This document shows, in pieces, positions 7,479-15,535 of a stretch of DNA of 64,000 nucleotides (position 1 is the first letter of the stretch; every line of letters starts with the position of its first letter). This DNA comes from Chryseobacterium wanjuense. Lineage in GTDB: Bacteria > Bacteroidota > Bacteroidia > Flavobacteriales > Weeksellaceae. A program made the position numbers and the translations under genes. The stretch lies in NCBI RefSeq assembly GCF_900111495.1, contig NZ_FOIU01000006.1:1-64000 (forward strand), read 5' to 3'. Under the pieces are notes generated by a model, which was not told where the DNA came from, did not search any database, and was given only the letters and a program-made list of their open reading frames with translations.

Positions 7479-8561
7479 ATGATGAAAAAATATCTTTTAC
7501 TCGTATTTTCCCTGTTATTTGGGATCTCACAATCTCAGATTATCAGAAAATATTCCAACGAATTTTTAAATATTGGTGCAGGAGCCAGAGGTTTGGCTAT
7601 GGGTGGAGCTGTAGTTTCTAACCAGGATGATGTGTATTCTCCGATGTGGAACCCGGCTGGCTTAATGGCGATCGAAAAAGATTGGCAGGGAGCAGCAATG
7701 CACGCAGAATATTTCGAGTCGATTGCTAAGTATGATTACCTGGCGTACGCAAAAGTTCTGGAAACAGGTGTTTTCGGGGTTTCTGTGGTAAGATTGGGGG
7801 TTGATAATATCTTGAATACAACCCAGTTGATCGATACGGAAGGAAATATTGATTACGATAAGATCACAAAATTCTCACAATCCGATTACGCGGCCATTCT
7901 TTCTTATGCTTTTAATCCTGCAGGAAACACCAAATTAGACGTTGGGGTGAATGCCAAAATCGTATACAGAAATGTAGGAAAATTTGCTAACGGATACGGT
8001 TTCGGTTTTGATATCGGTGCCATCTATAAAATGGACAACGGTTATAAAATCGGGGGGATGTTGAGAGATGCAACGACTACGGTCAACTTCTGGAGTGTAA
8101 ACCAAAAAGAGCTTTCCACGATTGTAAATGGTGAAGAATTCAACCCGGCACCGAAAGATAAAATGGAATTAACGATGCCAAAACTGAACGTTGGGGTAAG
8201 CAAAAATTTTGAAATCAACAGCAGTGTGTATGTTTTGCCGGAAGCAGGAATCAATGTAGATTTTGCGAAAACGGCAGCACTTATTTCTACAGATTTTGCG
8301 AGTATTACACCTTATGCCGGTGCGGAATTAGGCTATCAGAAAATGATTTTTGTGAGATTGGGGGTTAATAGATTCCAGTCGATTACTGATATTGAAGATT
8401 TGAAAAGAAAGGTTTCTTTCCAGCCAAGTGCGGGGATCGGGATCAGATACAGAGGTCTTACGTTGGATTACGCGATTACGAATTCAGGAATCGGGGGATC
8501 AAATTTCTATTCCAATTTCTTCTCTCTGAAACTGGATATGGGACAGTTTAGAAATGATTAA
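7479..8561 (+). CDS. PorV/PorQ-family outer-membrane protein
   Basis: A 360-residue protein with an N-terminal signal peptide ending near SQSQIIRKY, followed by repeated amphipathic strands typical of an outer-membrane barrel. The stretch GAGARGLAMGGAVVSNQDDVYS with WNPAGL is the hallmark opening of the PorV/PorQ (UPF0164/FadL-like) family. PorV is the shuttle protein of the type IX secretion system, and PorQ-like paralogues are common in Flavobacteriia. The neighbours do not show which one this is. Two ATGs are adjacent at 7479 and 7482; either could be used. It is followed after 14 bases by another exported protein, probably co-transcribed. Confidence 0.85.
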   Translation: MMKKYLLLVFSLLFGISQSQIIRKYSNEFLNIGAGARGLAMGGAVVSNQDDVYSPMWNPAGLMAIEKDWQGAAMHAEYFESIAKYDYLAYAKVLETGVFGVSVVRLGVDNILNTTQLIDTEGNIDYDKITKFSQSDYAAILSYAFNPAGNTKLDVGVNAKIVYRNVGKFANGYGFGFDIGAIYKMDNGYKIGGMLRDATTTVNFWSVNQKELSTIVNGEEFNPAPKDKMELTMPKLNVGVSKNFEINSSVYVLPEAGINVDFAKTAALISTDFASITPYAGAELGYQKMIFVRLGVNRFQSITDIEDLKRKVSFQPSAGIGIRYRGLTLDYAITNSGIGGSNFYSNFFSLKLDMGQFRND

Positions 8562-8575
8562 AATTTTAAATTAAA

Positions 8576-9337
8576 ATGAAAAAACTTTCAATAGTATTAT
8601 TAACAGCTTGTTCGATGCTTGCTTTCGGGCAAAAAATTTCGGATTATAAATATATTTCTCTTCCGGCTAAATTTGAAACTTTTAAAGAAGATTTCGGATT
8701 AAGCGAATTATTCACGAAGACATTAAGAGGTAAAAATTACACCGTTATTCCGGCAGATAAACTACAATGGCCGGCTGAAGCAAAAGATAACCCTTGTAAT
8801 GTGTTGATGGGAGATGTAAAAGATGACAGCGGATTTTTGCGAAATAAAGTATTGGTACAGTTTAAGGATTGTAATGATAAGGTTGTTTCATCGATTAAAG
8901 GAGCTTCTAGCATTAAAGATTTTAAAGAAGGCTTCCAGGATGCTCTGAAACAGACATTTGTTTCAATTTCTCCTGCGAACCCGGTAAATCAGCCGGGTGG
9001 AACTAAAATTCAGGAGACAGTTGCGACGACTCAGGTTACCACTCAGTCTACAGTTACCAATACAAGTTCTTCAGCTCCGGACAACTCAGCGTTGAAGTTC
9101 AGCAATGGTAAAATAGATCTTCAGAAAATTCAGATTGATAACAGCCAGTTTATCTTGGTGAATTCAAACAGTTCTTCACCATTTGCGACATTTAAAGCAA
9201 CAACCAAAAGTGATGTGTTCAGAGTAAAACTGCAAAATGGAGATTCTACTTTAGGATATTATGAAAACGGAAATATTGTAATAGAAATTCCACAGTCTAA
9301 CGGAGAATTTGCTAAGGAAGTTTTTCTGAAAAAATAA
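8576..9337 (+). CDS. exported protein of unknown function
   Basis: A 253-residue protein that I do not assign to a family. An N-terminal signal peptide ends near LAFGQKIS. Residues 20-125 form a folded-looking region with Lys/Asp-rich strands; about 130-170 is a Thr/Ser/Gln/Val-rich low-complexity linker; the last 75 residues form a second small beta-rich region beginning LKFSNGKIDLQKIQ. It follows the PorV/PorQ-like gene by 14 bases and ends at the terminator at 9361, so it is the last gene of that transcript. Its position suggests a periplasmic or envelope role, which is inference only. Confidence 0.8.
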   Translation: MKKLSIVLLTACSMLAFGQKISDYKYISLPAKFETFKEDFGLSELFTKTLRGKNYTVIPADKLQWPAEAKDNPCNVLMGDVKDDSGFLRNKVLVQFKDCNDKVVSSIKGASSIKDFKEGFQDALKQTFVSISPANPVNQPGGTKIQETVATTQVTTQSTVTNTSSSAPDNSALKFSNGKIDLQKIQIDNSQFILVNSNSSSPFATFKATTKSDVFRVKLQNGDSTLGYYENGNIVIEIPQSNGEFAKEVFLKK

Positions 9338-9360
9338 TTTACTGTTATAGAAAAAATAAA

Positions 9361-9390
9361 AAGTCCTCAATTTGAGGACTTTTACTTTTT
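9361..9390. terminator. bidirectional terminator between convergent genes
   Basis: AAGTCCTCAA (9361-9370) is complementary to TTGAGGACTT (9372-9381) with flanking A and T tracts. It separates the exported-protein gene (stop at 9337) from the T9SS cargo gene (stop at 9405). Confidence 0.85.
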
Positions 9391-9404
9391 AAAGTTGTAA
9401 TATT

Positions 9405-10193
9405 TTATTTTTTAATAAATTTTACTGTCTGATTGTCTTTCCCTGTTTTAATTTTCGCAACATAACTTCCCGGAACAAGATCAGATAATTTCACAGATGC
9501 ATTATTGCCTTTCTGAGCAACCGTTCTAATCAATTTTCCGTTGGCATCATAAATTTCTATCGATTCAATAGCATTTTTATTTTCGATATTTAAAACATCA
9601 GAAACTGGATTAGGATAGATTTTCGCAGTCGCTTTCGTAACTTCAGAAGTTGCCAAAGGTCCTAAAACGTTCGCTGTATAGTCTGTCCACGTTCCATAGC
9701 CATACGTAGAACATGCAGAATCGGCTGTCGGTGTTCCCGCGCCGGAGTTGGCAAGACGGTTCCAGATTCTCATTCTATAAGTACCGACTGGAACAGAAGA
9801 CGGAACCATAAAATCTCCTGAGTAGGTCTGATTCTGATTCGCTATATAAGCCGGTAAAAATAATACTTCACCTGCATCATCAAAATCACCGTCATTATTG
9901 AAATCTATTGCCATTCCACACGCAATCCAATTTGTGGTGGATACATTGATGGTGTAGTTGGTATTCGTATTAAGGTTTACCATTACGGAAGTTCTGTCTC
10001 TTCCACTTGTACAGGTACCTGCTGCAAATGTATTATCAAAACTTGCCTGAGGAATGGTCACCTGTGTGATTCTCCAGCTTGTACAGCCACTTGAATACGT
10101 AGGATTACAATAAGTTTGAGCGTTAACAAAACTTCCGACTGCAGATAAAATAAGAGATGCCAAAAGTTTTGAAAAAGAATAATTAATTTTCAT
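9405..10193 (-). CDS. GEVED-domain protein with T9SS type A sorting signal
   Basis: A 262-residue secreted protein. A signal peptide (ending GSFVNAQ) is followed by a GEVED-type domain (about 60-180) with the diagnostic acidic loop DFNNDGDFDDAGEVLF and VPVGTYRMRIW. The last 75 residues are a type IX secretion C-terminal domain, starting KIYPNPVSDVLNIEN and ending YVAKIKTGKDNQTVKFIKK. It should be exported through the outer membrane and attached to the surface or released after the tail is cut. GEVED domains are often found in adhesins and metalloprotease-linked proteins; no catalytic domain is present here. It is monocistronic, facing away from uvrC. Confidence 0.92.
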   Translation of the reverse strand: MKINYSFSKLLASLILSAVGSFVNAQTYCNPTYSSGCTSWRITQVTIPQASFDNTFAAGTCTSGRDRTSVMVNLNTNTNYTINVSTTNWIACGMAIDFNNDGDFDDAGEVLFLPAYIANQNQTYSGDFMVPSSVPVGTYRMRIWNRLANSGAGTPTADSACSTYGYGTWTDYTANVLGPLATSEVTKATAKIYPNPVSDVLNIENKNAIESIEIYDANGKLIRTVAQKGNNASVKLSDLVPGSYVAKIKTGKDNQTVKFIKK

Positions 10194-10325
10194 ATGTATT
10201 TATTTTTAAAGTTGTAGCAAAAATAACAATTAAATAAATATTTTTTTGAAAATTGATATTATTTGATGCTAATTTATTAATGTAAATAATTTTTATTTAT
10301 GATAAATTTAATTTTGAAATTATTT

Positions 10326-12119
10326 TTATAGATTATTAAAAAAATCATGTATTATTTTCGCCTTACTTTTTCCTAAAATCTCCTCTAAAGTTTCCAAACT
10401 CGACTCTTTAATTCTTTTTACGGATTTTAATTTTGATAAAAGCATTTCAATTGTTTTTTCCCCGACGCCCGGAATTTCTTCCAGTTCAGATTTTATGGTT
10501 GAGTTTTTTCTTCTGGTTCTGTGATGCTTCACGCCAAAACGGTGGGCTTCATCCCTTACTCTCTGCAAAATTTTCAATGTTTCAGATTTTTTATCCAGAT
10601 ATAAAGGAATAGGATCTTCTGGGAAGAAAATTTCCTCCAGTCTTTTTGCAATCCCGACGATGGTTATTTTTCCGTACAATCCTAATAACCGTAGGCTTTT
10701 CACAGCAGAGGACAGTTGCCCTTTTCCACCGTCAATCAGGATTAATTGTGGCAGATTTTCACCTTCATCCAGCATTCTTTTGTAGCGTCGGTAGATCACT
10801 TCTTCCATGGTTGCAAAGTCATTCGGACCTTCCACGGTTTTCGGGTGGAAAATTCTGTAATCGGCCTTGCTAGGCTTTCCGTCTTTAAAAACAACACACG
10901 CCGAAACAGGATTTGTCCCCTGAATATTCGAGTTGTCAAAACCTTCGATATGTCGCGGTTCCACAGGCATTCTCAACAGTTTCTGCATTTCAGCCATGAT
11001 TCTGTTGGTGTGTCTTTCCGGATCAACGATTTGCACTTGTTTTAATTTTTCCAAACGATATTCTTTCGCATTTTTTTCGGAAAGTTCAACAATGCGTTTT
11101 TTATCTCCAACTTTCGGAACGATTAGCTTCACATTCGGAATTTCAATCGGCAGATGGAAAGGAAGCAAAACTTCTTTTGAATCCGAGCTGAATTTTTGTC
11201 TGATCTCGATCAACGCCTGTTCCATAATTTCCTCATCGCTTTCTTCAAGGATTTTCTTGATTTCAGTCGTGAAACTCTGGATGATATTTCCGTTCCGGAT
11301 TTTAAAGAAATTCACGTATGCAGCTGTTTCATCACTTGTCATTCCGAAAACATCTACATCATCAATATTAGGATTTACAACAGTATTTTTTGCCTGATAA
11401 TCTTCCAGGACATCCAGTCTTTCCTTGATGAGCTGTGCGTGTTCAAACTGCAAATTGGCAGCGTGTTTCATCATCTGATTGACCAGATATTCCTTTGCTT
11501 TCCGGAAATCTCCTTTTATAATTCCCCGTATGGCGTCGATTTTCTCATCATAATCCTGCTTGCTTTCCAGATCTTCACAAGGTCCTTCACAGTTTTTAAT
11601 ATGATATTCCAGGCAGACTTTATATTTTCCTTCATTGATCTTGTTGGGTGAAAGATTTAAATTACAGGTTCTTAATTTATAAATATGTTTAATGGTGTCC
11701 AGTAAAATTTTTGCGGGACGAACTTTCGCGTAAGGCCCATAATATTCCGAACCGTCTTTGATCACCGTTCTTGTAAGGAAAATTCTTGGGAAATCTTCAT
11801 TTTTAATGCAGATCCAGGGATATGTTTTGTCATCTTTCAGCATGACATTATAAAACGGCTGATGCTCTTTGATCAGATTATTTTCTAATAAAAGCGCGTC
11901 ATATTCGCTGTTTACAATAGTCGTTTCCAGTCGCTGGATTTTACCGACCATTATTTTTGTCCTGTATCCTGAAAGGTTTTTATTAAAATAGGAAAGAACC
12001 CTTTTCTTTAAATTTTTCGCCTTTCCCACGTACAAAAGCTGCTCATTTTTATCATAATAACGATAAACGCCGGGTTCGGATGGTAAGGTTTTGAGTTGTA
12101 ATTCTAAAGAAGGATTCAT
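10326..12119 (-). CDS. uvrC: UvrC, excinuclease ABC subunit C
   Basis: A 597-residue nucleotide-excision-repair nuclease that cuts on both sides of a DNA lesion with UvrA and UvrB. Domains in order: GIY-YIG nuclease at the N-terminus (EPGVYRYYD, LYVGKAKNLKKRV), a Cys-rich middle (TCNLN ... CEGPCE), a UVR helix pair, the RNase H-like C-terminal nuclease (EGFDNSNIQGT, LILIDGGKGQ) and terminal helix-hairpin-helix motifs (EIPGVGEKT). The frame extends upstream, but the ATG at 12119 beginning MNPSLELQL is the start that gives family length and a GIY-YIG domain near the N-terminus. A terminator for the next gene ends just upstream. Confidence 0.97.
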   Translation of the reverse strand: MNPSLELQLKTLPSEPGVYRYYDKNEQLLYVGKAKNLKKRVLSYFNKNLSGYRTKIMVGKIQRLETTIVNSEYDALLLENNLIKEHQPFYNVMLKDDKTYPWICIKNEDFPRIFLTRTVIKDGSEYYGPYAKVRPAKILLDTIKHIYKLRTCNLNLSPNKINEGKYKVCLEYHIKNCEGPCEDLESKQDYDEKIDAIRGIIKGDFRKAKEYLVNQMMKHAANLQFEHAQLIKERLDVLEDYQAKNTVVNPNIDDVDVFGMTSDETAAYVNFFKIRNGNIIQSFTTEIKKILEESDEEIMEQALIEIRQKFSSDSKEVLLPFHLPIEIPNVKLIVPKVGDKKRIVELSEKNAKEYRLEKLKQVQIVDPERHTNRIMAEMQKLLRMPVEPRHIEGFDNSNIQGTNPVSACVVFKDGKPSKADYRIFHPKTVEGPNDFATMEEVIYRRYKRMLDEGENLPQLILIDGGKGQLSSAVKSLRLLGLYGKITIVGIAKRLEEIFFPEDPIPLYLDKKSETLKILQRVRDEAHRFGVKHHRTRRKNSTIKSELEEIPGVGEKTIEMLLSKLKSVKRIKESSLETLEEILGKSKAKIIHDFFNNL

Positions 12120-12145
12120 ATAACAAAAATAAGGAATTTCGGGGC

Positions 12146-12176
12146 ATAAAAAAAGCTGCAGGAATTCCACAGCTTT
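12146..12176 (-). terminator. terminator of the exported-protein gene
   Basis: Read on the minus strand, AAAGCTGTGG and a pairing CAGCTTT flank a short loop and are followed by a run of Ts. It lies 24 bases past the stop of the 12200-12961 gene and insulates uvrC. Confidence 0.85.
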
Positions 12177-12199
12177 AAGATTTATGTTAAAATTTAATT

Positions 12200-12961
12200 T
12201 TATCCGTTATTCATTGAAGTATATTCATACACCAGGAAGCTGAAATAATCCCATTCTACCGAATTTTTAGGATATTTTTTCATGAATTCTGCGTTGTCTC
12301 CGAAAAGAAAATCATAGTTGTCTTCGAAATCATCTTTGTGAAGCCACATTACTTTATCGCCTTTTTTTACATAATAAGACTTGATAACGCCTCCACCCAG
12401 CTGAGGAGAGCCCATCACTGAAAATCCTGTTGTTTCTTTCGCTCTGGGATCGTGATAAACAGAGATGATATCATCAAATTCAGGGTTGATTACCTGCATT
12501 AAGAATTCTTTGTCATCTTTTTTGTTTTTCAAAGAAACTGTTTGGTTTACAAAATGAATACGACCGTTTGTTGTTGTATTTTTCAGTTTTTTTGTCTGAT
12601 AATTTCTGATGTTGCCCATATATTTTGCAACTTTCATAAATTTCTCAGCTTCATTTGGAAACAAATACATTTCGCTGATATTGTCCGCCTCCAAAACAGT
12701 TGGCTTTTTCGTAACGCTGTCTTTGATAGACACTTCGAAAATCTGACCTTTTTTAGTATCAATTTTATTGCAGAAACCTTTCACGGTGGTTCCGTCTTTT
12801 AAAATAACTGTTGATGTTTTTTTAGGTGATGGTGCATTAAAGCCTTCATTGAAAAGGTACTGTTCCATCTTTTTGATTTCTTCTTTAGAATATTTTACTT
12901 TTTGGGCAAAAGAAGCAGTGCTTACCAGAAACAATGCAAGCAACAAAGTTTTAAGTTTCAT
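12200..12961 (-). CDS. exported protein of unknown function
   Basis: A 253-residue protein that I do not recognise. A clear signal peptide (MKLKTLLLALFLVSTASFAQ) indicates export. The mature part is mixed and Lys-rich, with a beta-rich block TVILKDGTTVKGFCNKIDT (about 52-70) that resembles an Sm-like or small-barrel strand pattern, followed by ISEMYLFPNEAEKF. Near the C-terminus SPQLGGGVIKSYYVKKGDKV and DYFSFLVYEYT are the most conserved-looking pieces. It has its own terminator and no operon partner. A periplasmic or outer-membrane-associated place is inferred. Confidence 0.8.
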   Translation of the reverse strand: MKLKTLLLALFLVSTASFAQKVKYSKEEIKKMEQYLFNEGFNAPSPKKTSTVILKDGTTVKGFCNKIDTKKGQIFEVSIKDSVTKKPTVLEADNISEMYLFPNEAEKFMKVAKYMGNIRNYQTKKLKNTTTNGRIHFVNQTVSLKNKKDDKEFLMQVINPEFDDIISVYHDPRAKETTGFSVMGSPQLGGGVIKSYYVKKGDKVMWLHKDDFEDNYDFLFGDNAEFMKKYPKNSVEWDYFSFLVYEYTSMNNG

Positions 12962-13030
12962 AAGGGTATTAATTTTTTTATTCGGCGGTAAAAATAGTAA
13001 ATTAAATCACTTGTTTTTATGCAGATATAA

Positions 13031-13178
13031 TATTTACCACAAAAGAGGCAAAGATTTTTAATGATCTTTAAGATTTTCAATAGAAGATAAACAAATTAAT
13101 CAATATAAATTTTACATTTTGTCAACTTTGTCATCCTTTTTTCTCGATTATTTCTTTTGTCTCTTTTGCGGTAAAAAA
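13031..13178. repeat. inverted repeat, TTACCACAAAAGAGGCAAA family
   Basis: Left arm TTTACCACAAAAGAGGCAAA (about 13031-13050) and right arm TTTGTCTCTTTTGCGGTAAA (about 13157-13176) are near-perfect complements with about 105 bases between. It occupies most of the 315-base gap before hutH, and no gene is visible inside. The arm wording (cgcaaa...ggcaaa) recalls the elements at 50532 and 55682 but the middle differs. Confidence 0.75.
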
Positions 13179-13276
13179 CACATCACCCAAAATAATTTTC
13201 ATAAAAATATAAAGTAGAAAAATTTAGTTTTTCCAATTATTGTTAAATGCGTAATTTTAAGACAAATTTTTTTAGA

Positions 13277-14764
13277 ATGATATACGGTGTAGATGTTTTC
13301 AGTTTCCATGATGTTTTGGAGATCTGCAAAACTCCAAATAAAGCTAAGCTGAACAAGGCTGCGAAGGAACAAATTTTAAAATCCCAGAAAAATGTTCAGA
13401 AAATTGTAGAGTCGGATCGATGTGTTTATGGGATTAATACAGGTTTCGGACCTCTTTGCGATACAAAAATTTCTGCTGATGAGACTGCTCTTTTACAATA
13501 TAATCTCATTATTTCTCACGCGGTAGGTGTAGGAAAACCGATTGATAAAGAACTTTCCAAAATCATGATGATTGCTAAAGTTCATGCCTTGTCAAAAGGA
13601 TTTTCGGGAGTTTCTCTTGAAGTGATCGAGAGAATGATCTTGATGTTGGAAAAAGATATTATCCCAGCCGTTCCGGAGCAGGGTTCCGTAGGAGCTTCTG
13701 GGGATTTGGCGCCTTTGGCTCACCTGGTTTTACCGCTTTTAGGACTTGGACAGGTTTGGGAAGGAGATAAAGTGGTAGAAACAGCAAAAGTTTTAAAGAA
13801 AAATAAATTAGCTCCATTGACTTTAGGTCCGAAAGAAGGTTTAGGTCTAATTAACGGGACTCAGTTTATCCTGGCTCATGCCATTAAAGGATTAGAAAAA
13901 TTCGAATATTTATTGAATTTGGCGGATATGACGGCTGCGATGAGCCTTGAAGCATACAGAGGTTCCCAAAGTCCGTTCAAAAAAGAGCTTCATGAAATCA
14001 GACCATTTGAGGGAAGTAAAAAAGTAGCAGCAAGAATGCTGAAATTCCTGAAAGGTTCCGAAAATATGAAAGCGCACGAAGACTGCGAAAGAGTTCAGGA
14101 TCCTTATTCCATGAGATGTGTTCCGCAAGTTCACGGAGCGAGCAGAAATGCGTATGAACATCTGAGAATGATGGCTGAAACGGAATTAAATTCTGTAACA
14201 GATAACCCAATTGTTCTCAGTGCGGAAGAATCTATTTCCGGAGGGAATTTCCATGGACAATTAATGGCTTTACCATTGGATTATGCAACATTGGCGGCGG
14301 CGGAACTGGGAAATATTTCAGACAGAAGAAGTTATTTATTACTGGAAGGAAAATACGGTTTACCAAGATTATTAACGGAAAGCTCAGGGCTAAATTCAGG
14401 ATTCATGATTCCTCAATATACTTCTGCAGCGTTGGTTACAGAAAATAAAACGCTATGTTTCCCAGCTTCGGCAGATTCGATTCCGACGAGTTTGGGGCAG
14501 GAAGATCATGTTTCGATGGGAAGCATTTCGGGGAGAAAATTCAATCAGGTTTTGGGTAATCTTGTGAATATTTTAGCGGTTGAATTAATGTTTGCAGCAC
14601 AAGGATTAGAATTCAGAAGACCGGCAAAATGTTCCAAAATTATTGAAGAAAACTTCACCATTCTTCGTTCAAAAGTAGCAAAACTGGAAGACGACCGATT
14701 GATCGGAAAAGACATGTTAGCTATCGCGGAATTGATTAATGAAAGAAAATTTGTAGTTAATTAA
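13277..14764 (+). CDS. hutH: histidine ammonia-lyase
   Basis: A 495-residue lyase that removes ammonia from L-histidine to give trans-urocanate, the first step of histidine breakdown. The sequence GSVGASGDLAPLAHL holds the Ala140-Ser141-Gly142 triad that cyclises into the MIO cofactor. Other family blocks are YGINTGFGPL, SVTDNPIV and SADSIPTSLGQEDHVSMG. The frame is open from an ATG at 13247, but MIYGVDVF at 13277 gives the usual N-terminus and lies just downstream of an AT-rich promoter-like stretch (TAATTTTA at 13252), so I chose it. No hutU, hutI or hutG is in the window, so the rest of the pathway must be elsewhere. A terminator follows at 14786. Confidence 0.93.
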   Translation: MIYGVDVFSFHDVLEICKTPNKAKLNKAAKEQILKSQKNVQKIVESDRCVYGINTGFGPLCDTKISADETALLQYNLIISHAVGVGKPIDKELSKIMMIAKVHALSKGFSGVSLEVIERMILMLEKDIIPAVPEQGSVGASGDLAPLAHLVLPLLGLGQVWEGDKVVETAKVLKKNKLAPLTLGPKEGLGLINGTQFILAHAIKGLEKFEYLLNLADMTAAMSLEAYRGSQSPFKKELHEIRPFEGSKKVAARMLKFLKGSENMKAHEDCERVQDPYSMRCVPQVHGASRNAYEHLRMMAETELNSVTDNPIVLSAEESISGGNFHGQLMALPLDYATLAAAELGNISDRRSYLLLEGKYGLPRLLTESSGLNSGFMIPQYTSAALVTENKTLCFPASADSIPTSLGQEDHVSMGSISGRKFNQVLGNLVNILAVELMFAAQGLEFRRPAKCSKIIEENFTILRSKVAKLEDDRLIGKDMLAIAELINERKFVVN

Positions 14765-14785
14765 TTTTTTAACTTTAAAAATATA

Positions 14786-14814
14786 GAGACTTCCAGAAAT
14801 GGGAGTCTTTTTTA
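14786..14814 (+). terminator. terminator of hutH
   Basis: AGACTTCC (14787-14794) pairs with GGGAGTCT (14801-14808, one G-T pair), followed by a T-rich run. It lies about 20 bases past the hutH stop. Confidence 0.85.
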
Positions 14815-14820
14815 TTTTTC

Positions 14821-14931
14821 TCCCACATATCTCGTAGATTTACACAGATGATTGCGTATATTCTTTTTTAATTTTAAAAATAATTATAAATAAAACATAA
14901 GTATCTGTGTAAATCTACGAGATATGTGGGA
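14821..14931. repeat. perfect 29-bp inverted repeat pair
   Basis: Bases 14821-14849 (TCCCACATATCTCGTAGATT and on) are the exact reverse complement of 14903-14931. The 53-base spacer is AT-rich. Outside the arms the symmetry continues imperfectly as T-rich and A-rich tracts. The core wording (GTAGATTTACACAGAT) resembles the arm-like text GCGGATTACACAGAT at 28078. It is an intergenic element between hutH and the acetyltransferase. Confidence 0.92.
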
Positions 14932-14944
14932 AAATAAAAATAAT

Positions 14945-14952
14945 TATTTTTG
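14945..14952 (+). promoter_or_regulatory. -7 box (TATTTTTG) of the acetyltransferase gene
   Basis: TATTTTTG matches TAnnTTTG exactly and lies 20 bases before the ATG at 14973. Confidence 0.65.
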
Positions 14953-14972
14953 TATCAGAAAAAAACAAAAAG

Positions 14973-15419
14973 ATGACAATCAAAAGAACAGATTCTTCCA
15001 ACATAGACTTTCAAAATTTAGTTAAACTTTTAGACGCAGACTTGGCGATTCGTAATGGTGAAGATCATGCATTTTATGATCAGTTCAATAAAATTGATAT
15101 GATTAAAAACTGCATCGTTATTTATATTGATGAAAAACCTGCCGCTTGTGGAGCTTTTAAAAAATTTGCTGATGACACTGTTGAAATCAAGAGAATGTAC
15201 ACGCATCCTGATTTCAGAAAAAGAGGATTGGCTACTGCTATTGTAAATGAACTGGAAGCCTGGGCGAAAGAAATAGGCTACGAAAAAACTGTTCTCGAAA
15301 GTTCATTAGAACAAAATGAAGCCCTTTCCGTGTACGAGAAAAGTGGCTATCAGAGAATCCCGAATTATGGGCAATATATCGGAATTGATAAAAGTGTTTG
15401 TTATGAGAAGGTGTTGTAA
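14973..15419 (+). CDS. GNAT-family N-acetyltransferase
   Basis: A 148-residue cytoplasmic enzyme of the GCN5-related family, which transfers acetyl from acetyl-CoA to an amine. The acetyl-CoA binding motif A is clear: VEIKRMYTHPDFRKRGLATAIV, with R-K-R-G-L-A as the pyrophosphate loop, followed by a helix LEAWAKEIGYEKTVLES and the closing motif ALSVYEKSGYQRIPNYGQY. The wording is typical of small putative acetyltransferases from Flavobacteriia whose substrates are unknown. It is a single gene with its own promoter box and no obvious partner. Confidence 0.9.
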   Translation: MTIKRTDSSNIDFQNLVKLLDADLAIRNGEDHAFYDQFNKIDMIKNCIVIYIDEKPAACGAFKKFADDTVEIKRMYTHPDFRKRGLATAIVNELEAWAKEIGYEKTVLESSLEQNEALSVYEKSGYQRIPNYGQYIGIDKSVCYEKVL

Positions 15420-15535
15420 ATCATGGTTTTGCATGTTATTTTTAGCATAATAAAATTAAAGAAAATTTAAATTCAATGCATTCGTAATTCAACGTAAAGT
15501 GATATCTTGGTTTTACCAATCAAATATTATTTTAT

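Noticed and set aside
10933..11397. 154-codon plus-strand frame inside uvrC
   Set aside because: uvrC is certain on the minus strand across the whole stretch; this is a shadow.
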